Source: Paenibacillus_E qinlingensis (lineage in GTDB: Bacteria; Bacillota; Bacilli; Paenibacillales; NBRC-103111). From it: a stretch of 64,000 nt of DNA. The stretch spans positions 1-64,000 of the forward strand of contig NZ_JAQIVH010000044.1 of the NCBI RefSeq assembly GCF_028746185.1, in the 5' to 3' direction. The notes under the pieces were generated by a model. It searched no databases and was not told where the DNA came from. It saw only the letters and a program-made list of their open reading frames with translations. Below are positions 25,530 through 34,183 of the stretch, piece by piece (position 1 is the first letter of the stretch; each line of letters begins with the position of its first letter). The position numbers and the translations under genes were made by a program.

Positions 25530-26429
25530 GTGAACAGAATGAAATGGAAAGCGCAAATGCCCCTGCATTTGATGCTCATTCCCGGATTGATTGCCATCTT
25601 AATTTTTCAGTATTATCCGATGGCCGGCATTGCCATTGCGTTCCAGAAGTACATACCGACACAGGGGCTTTTTCATTCCAAATGGATCGGGCTGGATAAC
25701 TTTCGATATGTGATGGAGTTGCCAGATTTCTACCGCGTGCTTTGGAATACGATCTATATTGCTCTGATGAAAATTATTGTAGGTCTGATCGTGCCGATTG
25801 TTATTGCCATCTTGCTGAATGAGATTCGAAAGAATGCGGTGAAACGTATTATTCAGACGCTGGTGTATCTGCCGCATTTCCTATCATGGGTCATTCTAAG
25901 CGGGATCCTGTTGGATGTTCTCTCGCCAAAAGAAGGAATCGTCAACGCAGGGATCCGTGCCTTGGGGATGCAATCGATTTTCTTCTTGGGAGACAATCAT
26001 TGGTTTCCGTTCACATTGGTATTGACGAATGAGTGGAAGGAATTTGGTTTCAGTACAATTGTGTATTTGGCAGCGATTTTGGGCATTAACCCAGCGCTGT
26101 ATGAGGCGGCGACGATGGATGGTGCGAATCGGTGGAAGCAAACGCTGCACATTACGCTTCCTGGCATGACACCGATCATTGTCCTGCTGGCGACACTCAG
26201 TATCGGGAATGTACTGAACGCAGGGTTTGATCAAGTATTCAACTTGTACAGCCCTATCGTATATGAAAGTGGAGATATCATCGACACCTTCGTGTATCGG
26301 ATTGGGATGATCGATGCGCAATATGGCGTGGCGACGGCAGTGGGACTCTTTAAGTCACTCGTTTCACTTATCCTTATCGCACTTTCTTATACGATGGCGT
26401 ATCGGTTTGCCAATTATCGCATTTTCTAA
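25530..26429 (+). CDS. Sugar ABC transporter permease, LplB type
   Basis: A 299-residue integral membrane protein with six predicted segments. It carries the MetI-type EAA loop that contacts the ATPase (YEAATMDGANRWKQTLHITL). It starts with GTG after AAGGGGGAG. The partner permease lies 20 bases downstream, and together they import the solute bound by the lipoprotein at 20043. LplB-type permeases usually handle oligosaccharides; the actual substrate is not evident. Confidence 0.92.
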   Translation: MNRMKWKAQMPLHLMLIPGLIAILIFQYYPMAGIAIAFQKYIPTQGLFHSKWIGLDNFRYVMELPDFYRVLWNTIYIALMKIIVGLIVPIVIAILLNEIRKNAVKRIIQTLVYLPHFLSWVILSGILLDVLSPKEGIVNAGIRALGMQSIFFLGDNHWFPFTLVLTNEWKEFGFSTIVYLAAILGINPALYEAATMDGANRWKQTLHITLPGMTPIIVLLATLSIGNVLNAGFDQVFNLYSPIVYESGDIIDTFVYRIGMIDAQYGVATAVGLFKSLVSLILIALSYTMAYRFANYRIF

Positions 26430-26449
26430 GGGGAAGGAGGAAATTCAAC

Positions 26450-27334
26450 ATGATGAAGACAACGTCTTGGGCATACCGAGGGTTCACAATTGCGAATTAT
26501 GTGTTTCTTATTAGTTTATCTGTCCTTTGTATCTTGCCATTAATACATTTGCTGGCGATGTCGCTCAGCTCCAACAATGCCGTTGCCACAGGCTCAGTCA
26601 CCTTCTGGCCGATCGAATTCACTTGGAAATCGTATCAATTCATCATGGATAAACCAGAGTTTATGGCCTCTTTCATCATTTCCATCAAAAGAGTCGTGTT
26701 AGGCGTCATCGTGAATATGGTGCTGACCATTCTAGTCGCCTATCCGCTGTCCAAGGAAGCAGGGAGCTTCAAGGGCAGAACAGTGTACGTATGGATATTC
26801 GTGTTCACCATGTTATTCAGCGGGGGGATTATCCCACTCTATATGACAATGCGGTCACTCGGGTTGTTAGACACGATTTGGGCCTTAATTTTAACGCATG
26901 CTGTGCCAGTGTATAATGTCGTTATTTTGCTGAACTTTTTCCGAGCATTGCCCAAAGAATTAGAAGAAGCAGCTCTCATGGATGGCGCAGGGCAGTGGCG
27001 CATCCTGTGGAACATTTACTTGCCTTTGTCTACGCCATCCTTGGCCACACTTACGCTATTCGCGACAGTTTCCCATTGGAATTCATGGTTTGACGGCATT
27101 CTATTCATGAACACGCCATCCCATTATCCACTCCAAAGTTATTTGTATACAGTGGTTGTAGGTCTGGATACGCTGATCAAAAGCAACACGGATCTGGAGG
27201 TGCTGGCACTCATATCGGATCGTACCGCACGTGCCGCGCAAATCTTTCTTGGAGCGTTGCCGATTCTCGTCATTTACCCGTTTCTACAAAGGTATTTCAC
27301 AAAAGGAATTATTCTTGGCAGTGTCAAGGAATAG
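26450..27334 (+). CDS. Sugar ABC transporter permease, YtcP/AraQ type
   Basis: A 294-residue second permease with six segments and the EAA loop ELEEAALMDGAGQWRILWNI. The C-terminus PFLQRYFTKGIILGSVKE is characteristic of YtcP-like subunits. The ATG follows GGGAAGGAGG. It is co-transcribed with the preceding permease and with the 820-residue protein 46 bases downstream. Confidence 0.93.
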   Translation: MMKTTSWAYRGFTIANYVFLISLSVLCILPLIHLLAMSLSSNNAVATGSVTFWPIEFTWKSYQFIMDKPEFMASFIISIKRVVLGVIVNMVLTILVAYPLSKEAGSFKGRTVYVWIFVFTMLFSGGIIPLYMTMRSLGLLDTIWALILTHAVPVYNVVILLNFFRALPKELEEAALMDGAGQWRILWNIYLPLSTPSLATLTLFATVSHWNSWFDGILFMNTPSHYPLQSYLYTVVVGLDTLIKSNTDLEVLALISDRTARAAQIFLGALPILVIYPFLQRYFTKGIILGSVKE

Positions 27335-27380
27335 TGGCAGGGCTGGTAATTGTATAAATTGATTGTGAGGAGAGACAGAT

Positions 27381-29843
27381 ATGGCAATAGATCAAGTTAC
27401 GAAAAAAACACTGCAACGAGCCTCCTTGGAGATGAGTCTTAAACCGTTCAAGAGCCTGAATCCTTCCGCGATTGACGAGGTTTGCACAGAGGCGCTGCGC
27501 CAATGGCAGCCGCTGTTGGAAATGGCCGAGGTGGCATCCATGCTGCTATGGGTATCAGATGGCAGTGAAATCCTGACTTGGAAGGGGGAGATGGATGTCC
27601 CTTTTGAATGGGCGAGATACATTGGATTTGCGAATGAGGAAATGTTCGGTCATGTTACGGATAACAAGGACCCTCATATTGCTCGTCCCTATATCAGTGA
27701 GCCTGTTACCTTCACTTATGGGGATCTGAAACGAGTAATTGCATCATTCAAACGGATCGCTGCAGAGAAGTTTGGTGTCAAGCTGGAGGTTGGTGCTACT
27801 TTCGATGCAGGGCCGGAGTTCGCTTATTCCGATTTTAAATATAAGGATCATCCGGAAATTAATCGGGCGGAGATCGGCGGCAAGTACGTATCCCTAAAAA
27901 CACACTACACCGTCGTTTGCAGTTGGTCGAAATTGAAGGGGGATTCCGTGAGTTATGCGGCGTATCCAAATGGTATACCGGAGGATTTACCCTTCGGTGA
28001 ATTTCTAGGAAAACAGTGCGCTAGTTATTTGCCTGCACTTGGATTTGATTATATTTGGTTTTCGAATGGGTTTGCACTCTCGTATTTTCCGTGGACCTAT
28101 CTAGGAGCTAACTATAATGGGACGCAATTAGCGATTGCAGATTACGAGGAAGTTACGACTAAGATACTTTCATTTTGGGATGCATTCAAGCTGGAATGTC
28201 CAGATATTCGAACGGAAATAAGAGGAACGAACTACGGGACTGGTATGGATCTGGCCAAAGATTATGTGCCGATGCAAAACCTGTACGACAAGGGTTATCT
28301 GACATATCCACCTCCGAACTCCCCCTGGGGAGCGTTGAATTACGATTTTGGACTCGAAATCACAGGCTACTTGTCACGGATTGCCGAGCTTCCGAAGGAT
28401 ACCTATATGTATCGTTTTTATGCGAATGATCCTTGGTTCTGGCAAAATCCATGGTTCGACTACTATGATCGAGAGCCACACGATATTTATTGCCCGCTGG
28501 CAGCGGCAAGGATGAATGCAGAGGGAGGTGTAGAGCCGCCTGGCGTCGTGCAAATTCTAACGATTGATACGGAAAATGGGGAACTGCAAGCGGAAAGCGC
28601 ATCTGAAATTATTCCCCACATTCGTAAAGCACTCAAAGATGCACCTGATCAGGTCGGTGTTGTCACCTGGCTATATCCATTTCGTGAGCTTCATGAAGTG
28701 TTGCAAGTGGATCGGGAGGCAACTGGCCGTGTATTCTTTCACGATTGGTTTATTCGCAATGCAATCAATGAAGGATTGCCGCTGAATACCGTACTCGGAA
28801 CGGATACCTATCGGGCAATGACGGCAGAAGCTAAAGAGAAGTTGAAAAGCACTGTGCTCTTGATTTCGACAGCAGGATTAACGAGGGAATTGATCGAAGA
28901 GATTGAGGCACTCGTAACCGATGGTGCACAGGTATTGCTCTATGGGGACGTGCTGGAGCCAGTGTTATTAGATATGCTTCAATTGCAGAGGGAGCAGCCT
29001 TTAGAAGGTGATTTTGAGCTGAGCATTTCACTTTCGCAGGATGAGATTGGAGAGCAGGTATCTTCTCATAAGCTTAGACATCGTGCTGATATTGGGGATG
29101 GCGGGTTGAGCTTGGCACTCCAGGATAACGCACATTCGACAACAAACATACATGCCGTAGCTGTTCAAAATGGGGTGAAACGCGCCTTTGCTGTATCACG
29201 AAGTGAGGCGGATTGGAAGGGGGGAAGAATCGGTTGGTTGCGCGGATCTTTACCATTCCAGCCAGCTGGAGTCACGCATCTGCCGATTCGGCAAGAGGCA
29301 GAATGGTATGATTCTTCGGTATTATTGCGATATATGCTGCAGCCATTTGGTTATCATCTAGTACAGAAAAAGCAAACAACCGAATCGCAATCGGCCCTAA
29401 CTTTCATCTCGCGTCATGAGAACGCGTTCTGGTTCACGGGTTGTAAGCAGAATACGACTGTTCAGCTCCAAATCGGACTCCCAGAAGGTGTGCCGTTATT
29501 TCCTGGACAATCGGTTCAGTTAGGGAGCGACACAGGCATATACGCATTAGACCGCACTTTCCATGAGGAATGCCGTATCGTGGTTTCGCAAAAGGGGCAA
29601 TCGAGTGTGCTTTGCCGAGAAAATTCGGTGTTCCCCATGCCCAATCGTCAGCCTAGACGCAATCTGACCGTTTGGCATTTGAAAGACGCCAATCTCACGT
29701 TGTTCCCACCGGTTGAAGCTATTGCTGCAGGGATCGTAGTAGTCAGATTAAACGAGAAAGAGTTTCTCGATCTTACAGATGCTTGCCAAGGGGATCGCAT
29801 TTATCTAGAGGGAATTACAGGTCGAATAGATCTACTTTGGTAA
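27381..29843 (+). CDS. Unrecognised 820-residue protein, probable glycosidase-like
   Basis: I do not recognise this family with confidence. The N-terminal half (about 1-450) is rich in aromatic residues and acidic motifs of TIM-barrel hydrolase style (GATFDAGPEFAYSDF; TEIRGTNYGTGMDLA; QILTIDTENGEL). About 480-540 (STVLLISTAGLTRELIEEIE, then ALVTDGAQVLLYGDV) looks like the amidotransferase-fold domain that follows the barrel in some beta-galactosidase-type enzymes. The C-terminal 250 residues look beta-rich. There is no signal peptide, so a cytoplasmic role is likely. Its place between sugar permeases and an SGNH hydrolase suggests it processes the imported glycan. Confidence 0.55.
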   Translation: MAIDQVTKKTLQRASLEMSLKPFKSLNPSAIDEVCTEALRQWQPLLEMAEVASMLLWVSDGSEILTWKGEMDVPFEWARYIGFANEEMFGHVTDNKDPHIARPYISEPVTFTYGDLKRVIASFKRIAAEKFGVKLEVGATFDAGPEFAYSDFKYKDHPEINRAEIGGKYVSLKTHYTVVCSWSKLKGDSVSYAAYPNGIPEDLPFGEFLGKQCASYLPALGFDYIWFSNGFALSYFPWTYLGANYNGTQLAIADYEEVTTKILSFWDAFKLECPDIRTEIRGTNYGTGMDLAKDYVPMQNLYDKGYLTYPPPNSPWGALNYDFGLEITGYLSRIAELPKDTYMYRFYANDPWFWQNPWFDYYDREPHDIYCPLAAARMNAEGGVEPPGVVQILTIDTENGELQAESASEIIPHIRKALKDAPDQVGVVTWLYPFRELHEVLQVDREATGRVFFHDWFIRNAINEGLPLNTVLGTDTYRAMTAEAKEKLKSTVLLISTAGLTRELIEEIEALVTDGAQVLLYGDVLEPVLLDMLQLQREQPLEGDFELSISLSQDEIGEQVSSHKLRHRADIGDGGLSLALQDNAHSTTNIHAVAVQNGVKRAFAVSRSEADWKGGRIGWLRGSLPFQPAGVTHLPIRQEAEWYDSSVLLRYMLQPFGYHLVQKKQTTESQSALTFISRHENAFWFTGCKQNTTVQLQIGLPEGVPLFPGQSVQLGSDTGIYALDRTFHEECRIVVSQKGQSSVLCRENSVFPMPNRQPRRNLTVWHLKDANLTLFPPVEAIAAGIVVVRLNEKEFLDLTDACQGDRIYLEGITGRIDLLW

Positions 29844-29866
29844 GTGTACTAAGGGGAAGACAAGCG

Positions 29867-30853
29867 ATGGAGCTACGAAGTCAGATGGGGGAAGCATTCG
29901 TTTTCCCAGGTACAGAGAAGCAAAAGATGCGTTACCGACCGTATGGTGGTGAAAGCGGTGTGCAGCTGAGGAGTCATCCCGATGCCCTGCATCCTGATAA
30001 CCGCCAATTCCAGCAGGGGATTGACTACATGGTCGATGGCGAGGATGGAACCATCTATCGCATGGCAAGAGGTGCCATTCCCAATTGGGCGGTCCATCCT
30101 TTGTATGGGCAGGAACGGTTTGATCACCGCGATTATGAGAAGATTTCAAATGCTACCTATACGGTTTATGCTGATTATGACTATAAGATAAAGCAGGTTG
30201 TTGTTGATGAAGACAGGGTGGCAGATGCGAGTAACTTGATGAAACGACTACAAGAGAAACCATCTATTTCACTCGTCGTGCTTGGTGACAGCATCACAAT
30301 GGGGGCCGAAATCCCCGATGTGAAATTCACATTTGCTCATCGATTTGCAGAGCAATTACACTCTAAATTTTCATCATCAGAAGTTACGCTGTCAATGAAA
30401 GCCATAGGCGGTGAAACAAGCGGGCGTGGCTTGCTTCGTTTACAGGAGGATGTGATCGCTTCCCGACCCGATGTGGTGACGATTGGCTATGGTATGAATG
30501 ATCAAAATGGGGATGTGGACAGAGGGAATAGCGTTCCACCATCTGAATTTGAACAACATATCGCTGCCATGATCGAACAGCTTCGCGCGCAGACGGACGC
30601 AGCTATCATTCTAATCACACCTTGCCTACCTAATCCAAGTTGGCATTTCGCAAGCAGAAATGTAGCAGAATACGCTGACAGTTTGCGGCGACTTGCCATT
30701 CATTTTAAGGTAGCACTCGCAGACGTTCAGAAACTATGGGTAGCTGAATTAGCAGCAGGCAAATCAAACGCGAGTCTATTGATGAATAACGTCAATCATC
30801 CGAATGAATACGGGCACTCGCTGTACGCAAGGGCATTGGCGGAGTTACTTTGA
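29867..30853 (+). CDS. SGNH/GDSL-family hydrolase (probable carbohydrate esterase)
   Basis: The 328-residue protein has an N-terminal region of about 120 residues (a possible beta-sandwich) and an SGNH domain: block I LVVLGDSITMG (nucleophile Ser142), block III GYGMND, and block V NHPNEYGHS (catalytic Asn/His region). Such enzymes remove acetyl or other acyl groups from sugars. The ATG at 29867 follows AAGGGGAAG; a longer frame overlapping the previous gene is less likely. No signal peptide is seen, so it probably works on imported oligosaccharides. Confidence 0.85.
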   Translation: MELRSQMGEAFVFPGTEKQKMRYRPYGGESGVQLRSHPDALHPDNRQFQQGIDYMVDGEDGTIYRMARGAIPNWAVHPLYGQERFDHRDYEKISNATYTVYADYDYKIKQVVVDEDRVADASNLMKRLQEKPSISLVVLGDSITMGAEIPDVKFTFAHRFAEQLHSKFSSSEVTLSMKAIGGETSGRGLLRLQEDVIASRPDVVTIGYGMNDQNGDVDRGNSVPPSEFEQHIAAMIEQLRAQTDAAIILITPCLPNPSWHFASRNVAEYADSLRRLAIHFKVALADVQKLWVAELAAGKSNASLLMNNVNHPNEYGHSLYARALAELL

Positions 30854-30887
30854 ACTAGGAAATGGCACTTAGTTAGGTTGTATATCC

Positions 30888-31079
30888 AATTAAATGGAAA
30901 ATATCCAGCTAATTTTGTCCAATTCAGCGTTCAAGATGGATTAACTGGAAAATGTACAGCTAATTACTCCAATTTCACTCGGAATCGCCAAATTGTTTAA
31001 AATTAGCTGTAGGTTCTCCATCTATTGTTCATATTTGGCACAAATGTAGTAGAATAGATGTAATTTTTACAGGTAATTT
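30888..31079. repeat. Type A four-unit structured repeat, copy A3
   Basis: Units start at about 30888, 30940, 31001 and 31053 (spacing 52, 61, 52 bp). The right arm of unit 2 (TACAGCTAATT) is a perfect 11-bp complement of the left arm of unit 3 (AATTAGCTGTA). Between them a second inverted repeat (CAATTT at 30970, AAATTG at 30990) sits at the centre of the element. It lies between the convergent SGNH and lrgB genes, just before their shared terminator. Confidence 0.82.
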
Positions 31080-31112
31080 GCCACAGAACAACCAGCCACT
31101 TCCGGAACCAAT

Positions 31113-31156
31113 AAAGCCCCTAACCTGAAGCAATTGCTTCGAGTTAGGGGCTTTTT
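31113..31156. terminator. Bidirectional terminator between the SGNH gene and lrgB
   Basis: A 12-bp stem (AAAGCCCCTAAC / GTTAGGGGCTTT) with inner GAAGC/GCTTC pairing. It is A-rich on the left and T-rich on the right, so it can serve both convergent genes. Confidence 0.88.
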
Positions 31157-31157
31157 G

Positions 31158-31850
31158 CTAGCTAAACCACCAATATACCGGAATAAACAAAATCGATGTT
31201 ATTATCCCGGCAGCGCCCATGGCGAAGCCGCTCATACTGCCTTCCTCCTCCGAATCTTTGAGGAGGCGTGCAGTGCCTATCCCATGCGCAGCGGTGCCAA
31301 CGGCGATGCCGATGGACAGCGAATCGCGCCATCCGAGCCAAGTCAGGAGCCTCCGGCCGATCATGCTGCCGAATAGCCCGGTGAGCACTGTTAACACGGC
31401 TGTTAGCTCCGGCAAGCCGCCGAGATGGCGCGTTATTTCAAGCGCGATCGGCGAGCTAACGGATTTGGGCAGCATGCTTAGCAGAATCTCGCGGCTTCCG
31501 CCGAGCAGTCCAACCAGCGCAGCGGCGGTGACAATGCCGGATACGGATCCGATCGTAACCGCAAGCAGGATGCTAGTGAGGTGTTTCTTAATCAATCCCG
31601 CATGCTTATACAGCGGTACGCCTAACGCTACGGTTGCTGGCCCTAGCAACAAGGTAATCATATCCGCGCCTACTTTGTAGGCGGCATAAGGAATGTGGAA
31701 GCTAAGCAGGATACAGATAATAAAACCTGAACATACAAAGAGAGGATGCAGCCACCGCCACTGCCGATGAATAAATTGAGCAGCCGTATAGGCGACGACA
31801 CTAAGTGCGATGCCGAACATTGGGTTCATAAGCCATGCGGTGGTCGTCAT
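31158..31850 (-). CDS. lrgB: LrgB/CidB-family membrane protein
   Basis: A 230-residue integral membrane protein with seven to eight hydrophobic segments and the LrgB signatures LLGPATVALGVPLYKH, KSVSSPIALEITRHLGG and GTAAHGIGTARLL. Family members work with LrgA/CidA in holin-antiholin-like control of murein hydrolase export, or in export of overflow metabolites. The start overlaps the lrgA stop by 4 bases, so the two are translationally coupled. Confidence 0.92.
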   Translation of the reverse strand: MTTTAWLMNPMFGIALSVVAYTAAQFIHRQWRWLHPLFVCSGFIICILLSFHIPYAAYKVGADMITLLLGPATVALGVPLYKHAGLIKKHLTSILLAVTIGSVSGIVTAAALVGLLGGSREILLSMLPKSVSSPIALEITRHLGGLPELTAVLTVLTGLFGSMIGRRLLTWLGWRDSLSIGIAVGTAAHGIGTARLLKDSEEEGSMSGFAMGAAGIITSILFIPVYWWFS

Positions 31851-32245
31851 TTCATCCCACCTTCGGCTGTCTTTTGCCCATTTGCGCTAGAAGGCACGGG
31901 GTGTCTTTGATCTTCACGGTTTGTCATTTTAGAGGTAATAAATCCAGTCACAAGAAGGACAGCTACTGAACTCCCCATGACGCCAACACTGATCGAAAGC
32001 CAATTCCGCCCGATTAGCGGGAAGAAGGCCATCGTTCCCACGACAAATGGCAGAAAAAACAGCATCATATGGCCCGTGAACCAATTCGCCGTCGTTTCTA
32101 CCCATTCGAGTTTCACTAGCTTAGCAAATAGCGCGATGGTAAAAAGAATAAGTCCTATCACATTCCCGGGGAGCGGGATGTGAAAGCTCGTTTGAAGCCA
32201 AATGCCGATAAAATTAAAGGCAAGTAAAATCGCGAGTCCTAGCAT
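31847..32245 (-). CDS. lrgA: LrgA/CidA-family holin-like protein
   Basis: A 132-residue protein with four membrane segments. The family core (LPGNVIGLILFTIALFAKLV and MMLFFLPFVVGTMAFFPLIG) is intact, and the C-terminus is short and basic. The ATG follows CAGGAG. It is the first gene of the lrgAB pair. Two 20-bp direct repeats lie upstream at 32269-32313 and are likely regulatory. Confidence 0.92.
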   Translation of the reverse strand: MLGLAILLAFNFIGIWLQTSFHIPLPGNVIGLILFTIALFAKLVKLEWVETTANWFTGHMMLFFLPFVVGTMAFFPLIGRNWLSISVGVMGSSVAVLLVTGFITSKMTNREDQRHPVPSSANGQKTAEGGMK

Positions 32246-32268
32246 AAGGGTCTCCTGTCTGTCGTATT

Positions 32269-32313
32269 CGTCTGTAATTTTGGCCTATTGTAACGTCTGT
32301 AATTTTGGTCTAT
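32269..32313 (-). promoter_or_regulatory. Paired 20-bp direct repeats upstream of lrgA
   Basis: CGTCTGTAATTTTGG is repeated exactly at 32269 and 32294 (25-bp period). The match extends to 20 bp with one mismatch (CCTAT/TCTAT). Tandem sites one period apart are typical of activators that bind as dimers. I cannot assign the protein; it does not match the usual LytTR consensus. Confidence 0.5.
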
Positions 32314-32370
32314 CTTCTTGGCCTCTCGTAATCTTCTATCTTCTTAAAGTGATTACGGAAGGGAATCGCA

Positions 32371-34179
32371 CTATCGTGCAGGAATGCGTATCCTCACAAT
32401 AGTCCCTTCGCCTAACTGACTTTCCACTTCAACCCCATACGAATCACCAAAGTAGAAAACAATACGATCATGCACATTTTTGATGCCTATATGTGTTTCG
32501 TCCAGTGTGTCTGAAGGCTGGGCAAGTCGATTTCGCAGCTGCCCAAGCTTGATTTCATCCATGCCAACTCCATTATCCTTGATCTGGATCAGTAAGTCAT
32601 CCCCCGAAATATCGGAAGATACTTCTAGAAGCCCTGATTGACTGCTCCGCTCCAATCCATGTACGAAGGCATTCTCAATCAGCGGTTGCAGCGAAAAATG
32701 CAGAACTTGCAAAGTCTCACTATTCACAGAGAGTTCTTCCCGATATTGAATTTTATCCCCGAAGCGCAGCTGTTGAATTTTCACATACAGGCGAATATGG
32801 ATTAATTCCTCCTGTAAAGTAACCGTTTCTTTCCCCGTTTGGATATGAATGCGGAACAAGCGGCCTAGAATACCGACCATTTCACCGACATCTCGTTGTC
32901 CGCTGATAATCGCCTTCATTTGAATCGTTTCCAGCACATTGGCGAGAAAATGCGGATTGATCTGACTTTTCAAAGCGCCATATTGCGCGACCTTCTGCTG
33001 AGCTTTGGCCATAGAGGAACGCTCAATATAGTTCTGCAAGTCTTCTAGCATTTTACGGATACCTTGATACAGCACGCCGAACTCATCCTGCCGGTCCGAG
33101 CTAAGATCGACATCAAAATTGCCTAACCCAACCATTTTTACCTTGCGGCTCAGTAGAATGATAGGCTTTGTCACGCGCGCGGAAAGAATGAACATGAATA
33201 ATACCGCAGTTCCTAAGGATAAGAAGGCTAGTGCTAATATGATTTTGATCAAAATCTCCGCTTGTTTCGTCATTTCTTTCTCATCAATGGATTGGATGAC
33301 CTTCCAGCCCGAGTAGGGCGAGGTCACGAAGTTAATGAACGAATTGGCCCCGGCAAAATACGCGTAGAAGCTTCCATTTTCAGCACTCAATACAGTCTGA
33401 AGCTTCTGATTCTCGAGTGTGATCGGTACATTGGCATTCGCAGACGTACTTTCGGAATTATAAATACTAGCACCATGACTATCAATAATGGTAAAGTTGC
33501 GTTTACTCGTCTCGGACAATTTCAGTATTTCCCGTAACGAGTCTAAGCGAATATCGATGAGCATAACCCCGAGTGGCTGCTTGCTTCCTACCTTATTAAT
33601 GACCCTCGCGATGGAAATAACGGGATCCTTGGCATTCACACGATGGAAGGGGAGGTGCGTTCCGAATAGAACGATGCCACCTTTACTTTGCTGTGTCTGC
33701 AAGTACCAATCCTCATGCGTGAAATCTTCCACATCATAATCCGAGCGATTAAAATTTGCCGAGTAAAAGACACGAGAACCTGCGTAAATTTGTACGCTAT
33801 CCACATTTTTAATGGTCATTTCAATCGAACTGACGAAGTGTTCAATCGTATTCCCGTATTGAATCCGCTGATCATTGCTGTTCTCGTCGCCATCCGCAAC
33901 CCAGTGCTCCAAGGCATTCTGCAGTTGCCCATCCATTTGCGCGTTGAGCGTCCCTTTCTCAATACTTTGCAAATATTGGTCAATATTGAAGGACAGGTTC
34001 GTGAGAATCAGATTCGAGGAGCTCTGGTACTCATTTTTGACGGCTTGGATGGAAAAGAAATAGATAATCACCGAGATAATCAATAAAGGAACGGTGATAA
34101 TCAGGATCATAAGCACGAAGATTTGATGATTAACATGCTTCATCCGGTAATGCTGTGAGAGTCGCCGCCATGTGTTCAA
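32371..34179 (-). CDS. YesM-type sensor histidine kinase (sialic-acid locus)
   Basis: A 602-residue kinase. An N-terminal membrane segment (FVLMILIITVPLLIISVIIY) is followed by a Cache-like extracellular domain, a second segment near residue 310 (IKIILALAFLSLGTAVLFMF), HAMP, the motif KSQINPHFLANVLETI (phosphoacceptor His410) and an HATPase domain (SLQPLIENAFVHGLE; IKDNGVGMDE). The start appears to be TTG at 34179, 4 bases after the response regulator's stop; an ATG 12 codons on is possible. It is co-transcribed with the response regulator and divergent from the binding-protein gene. Confidence 0.9.
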   Translation of the reverse strand: MNTWRRLSQHYRMKHVNHQIFVLMILIITVPLLIISVIIYFFSIQAVKNEYQSSSNLILTNLSFNIDQYLQSIEKGTLNAQMDGQLQNALEHWVADGDENSNDQRIQYGNTIEHFVSSIEMTIKNVDSVQIYAGSRVFYSANFNRSDYDVEDFTHEDWYLQTQQSKGGIVLFGTHLPFHRVNAKDPVISIARVINKVGSKQPLGVMLIDIRLDSLREILKLSETSKRNFTIIDSHGASIYNSESTSANANVPITLENQKLQTVLSAENGSFYAYFAGANSFINFVTSPYSGWKVIQSIDEKEMTKQAEILIKIILALAFLSLGTAVLFMFILSARVTKPIILLSRKVKMVGLGNFDVDLSSDRQDEFGVLYQGIRKMLEDLQNYIERSSMAKAQQKVAQYGALKSQINPHFLANVLETIQMKAIISGQRDVGEMVGILGRLFRIHIQTGKETVTLQEELIHIRLYVKIQQLRFGDKIQYREELSVNSETLQVLHFSLQPLIENAFVHGLERSSQSGLLEVSSDISGDDLLIQIKDNGVGMDEIKLGQLRNRLAQPSDTLDETHIGIKNVHDRIVFYFGDSYGVEVESQLGEGTIVRIRIPAR

Positions 34180-34183
34180 AAGT

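Noticed and set aside
30888..31079. CRISPR-like look of the regularly spaced units (also at 10049, 19630 and 42134)
   Set aside because: Units are only about 25 bp and diverge strongly within a copy, arrays always have four units, linkers align between copies, and no cas gene is present.
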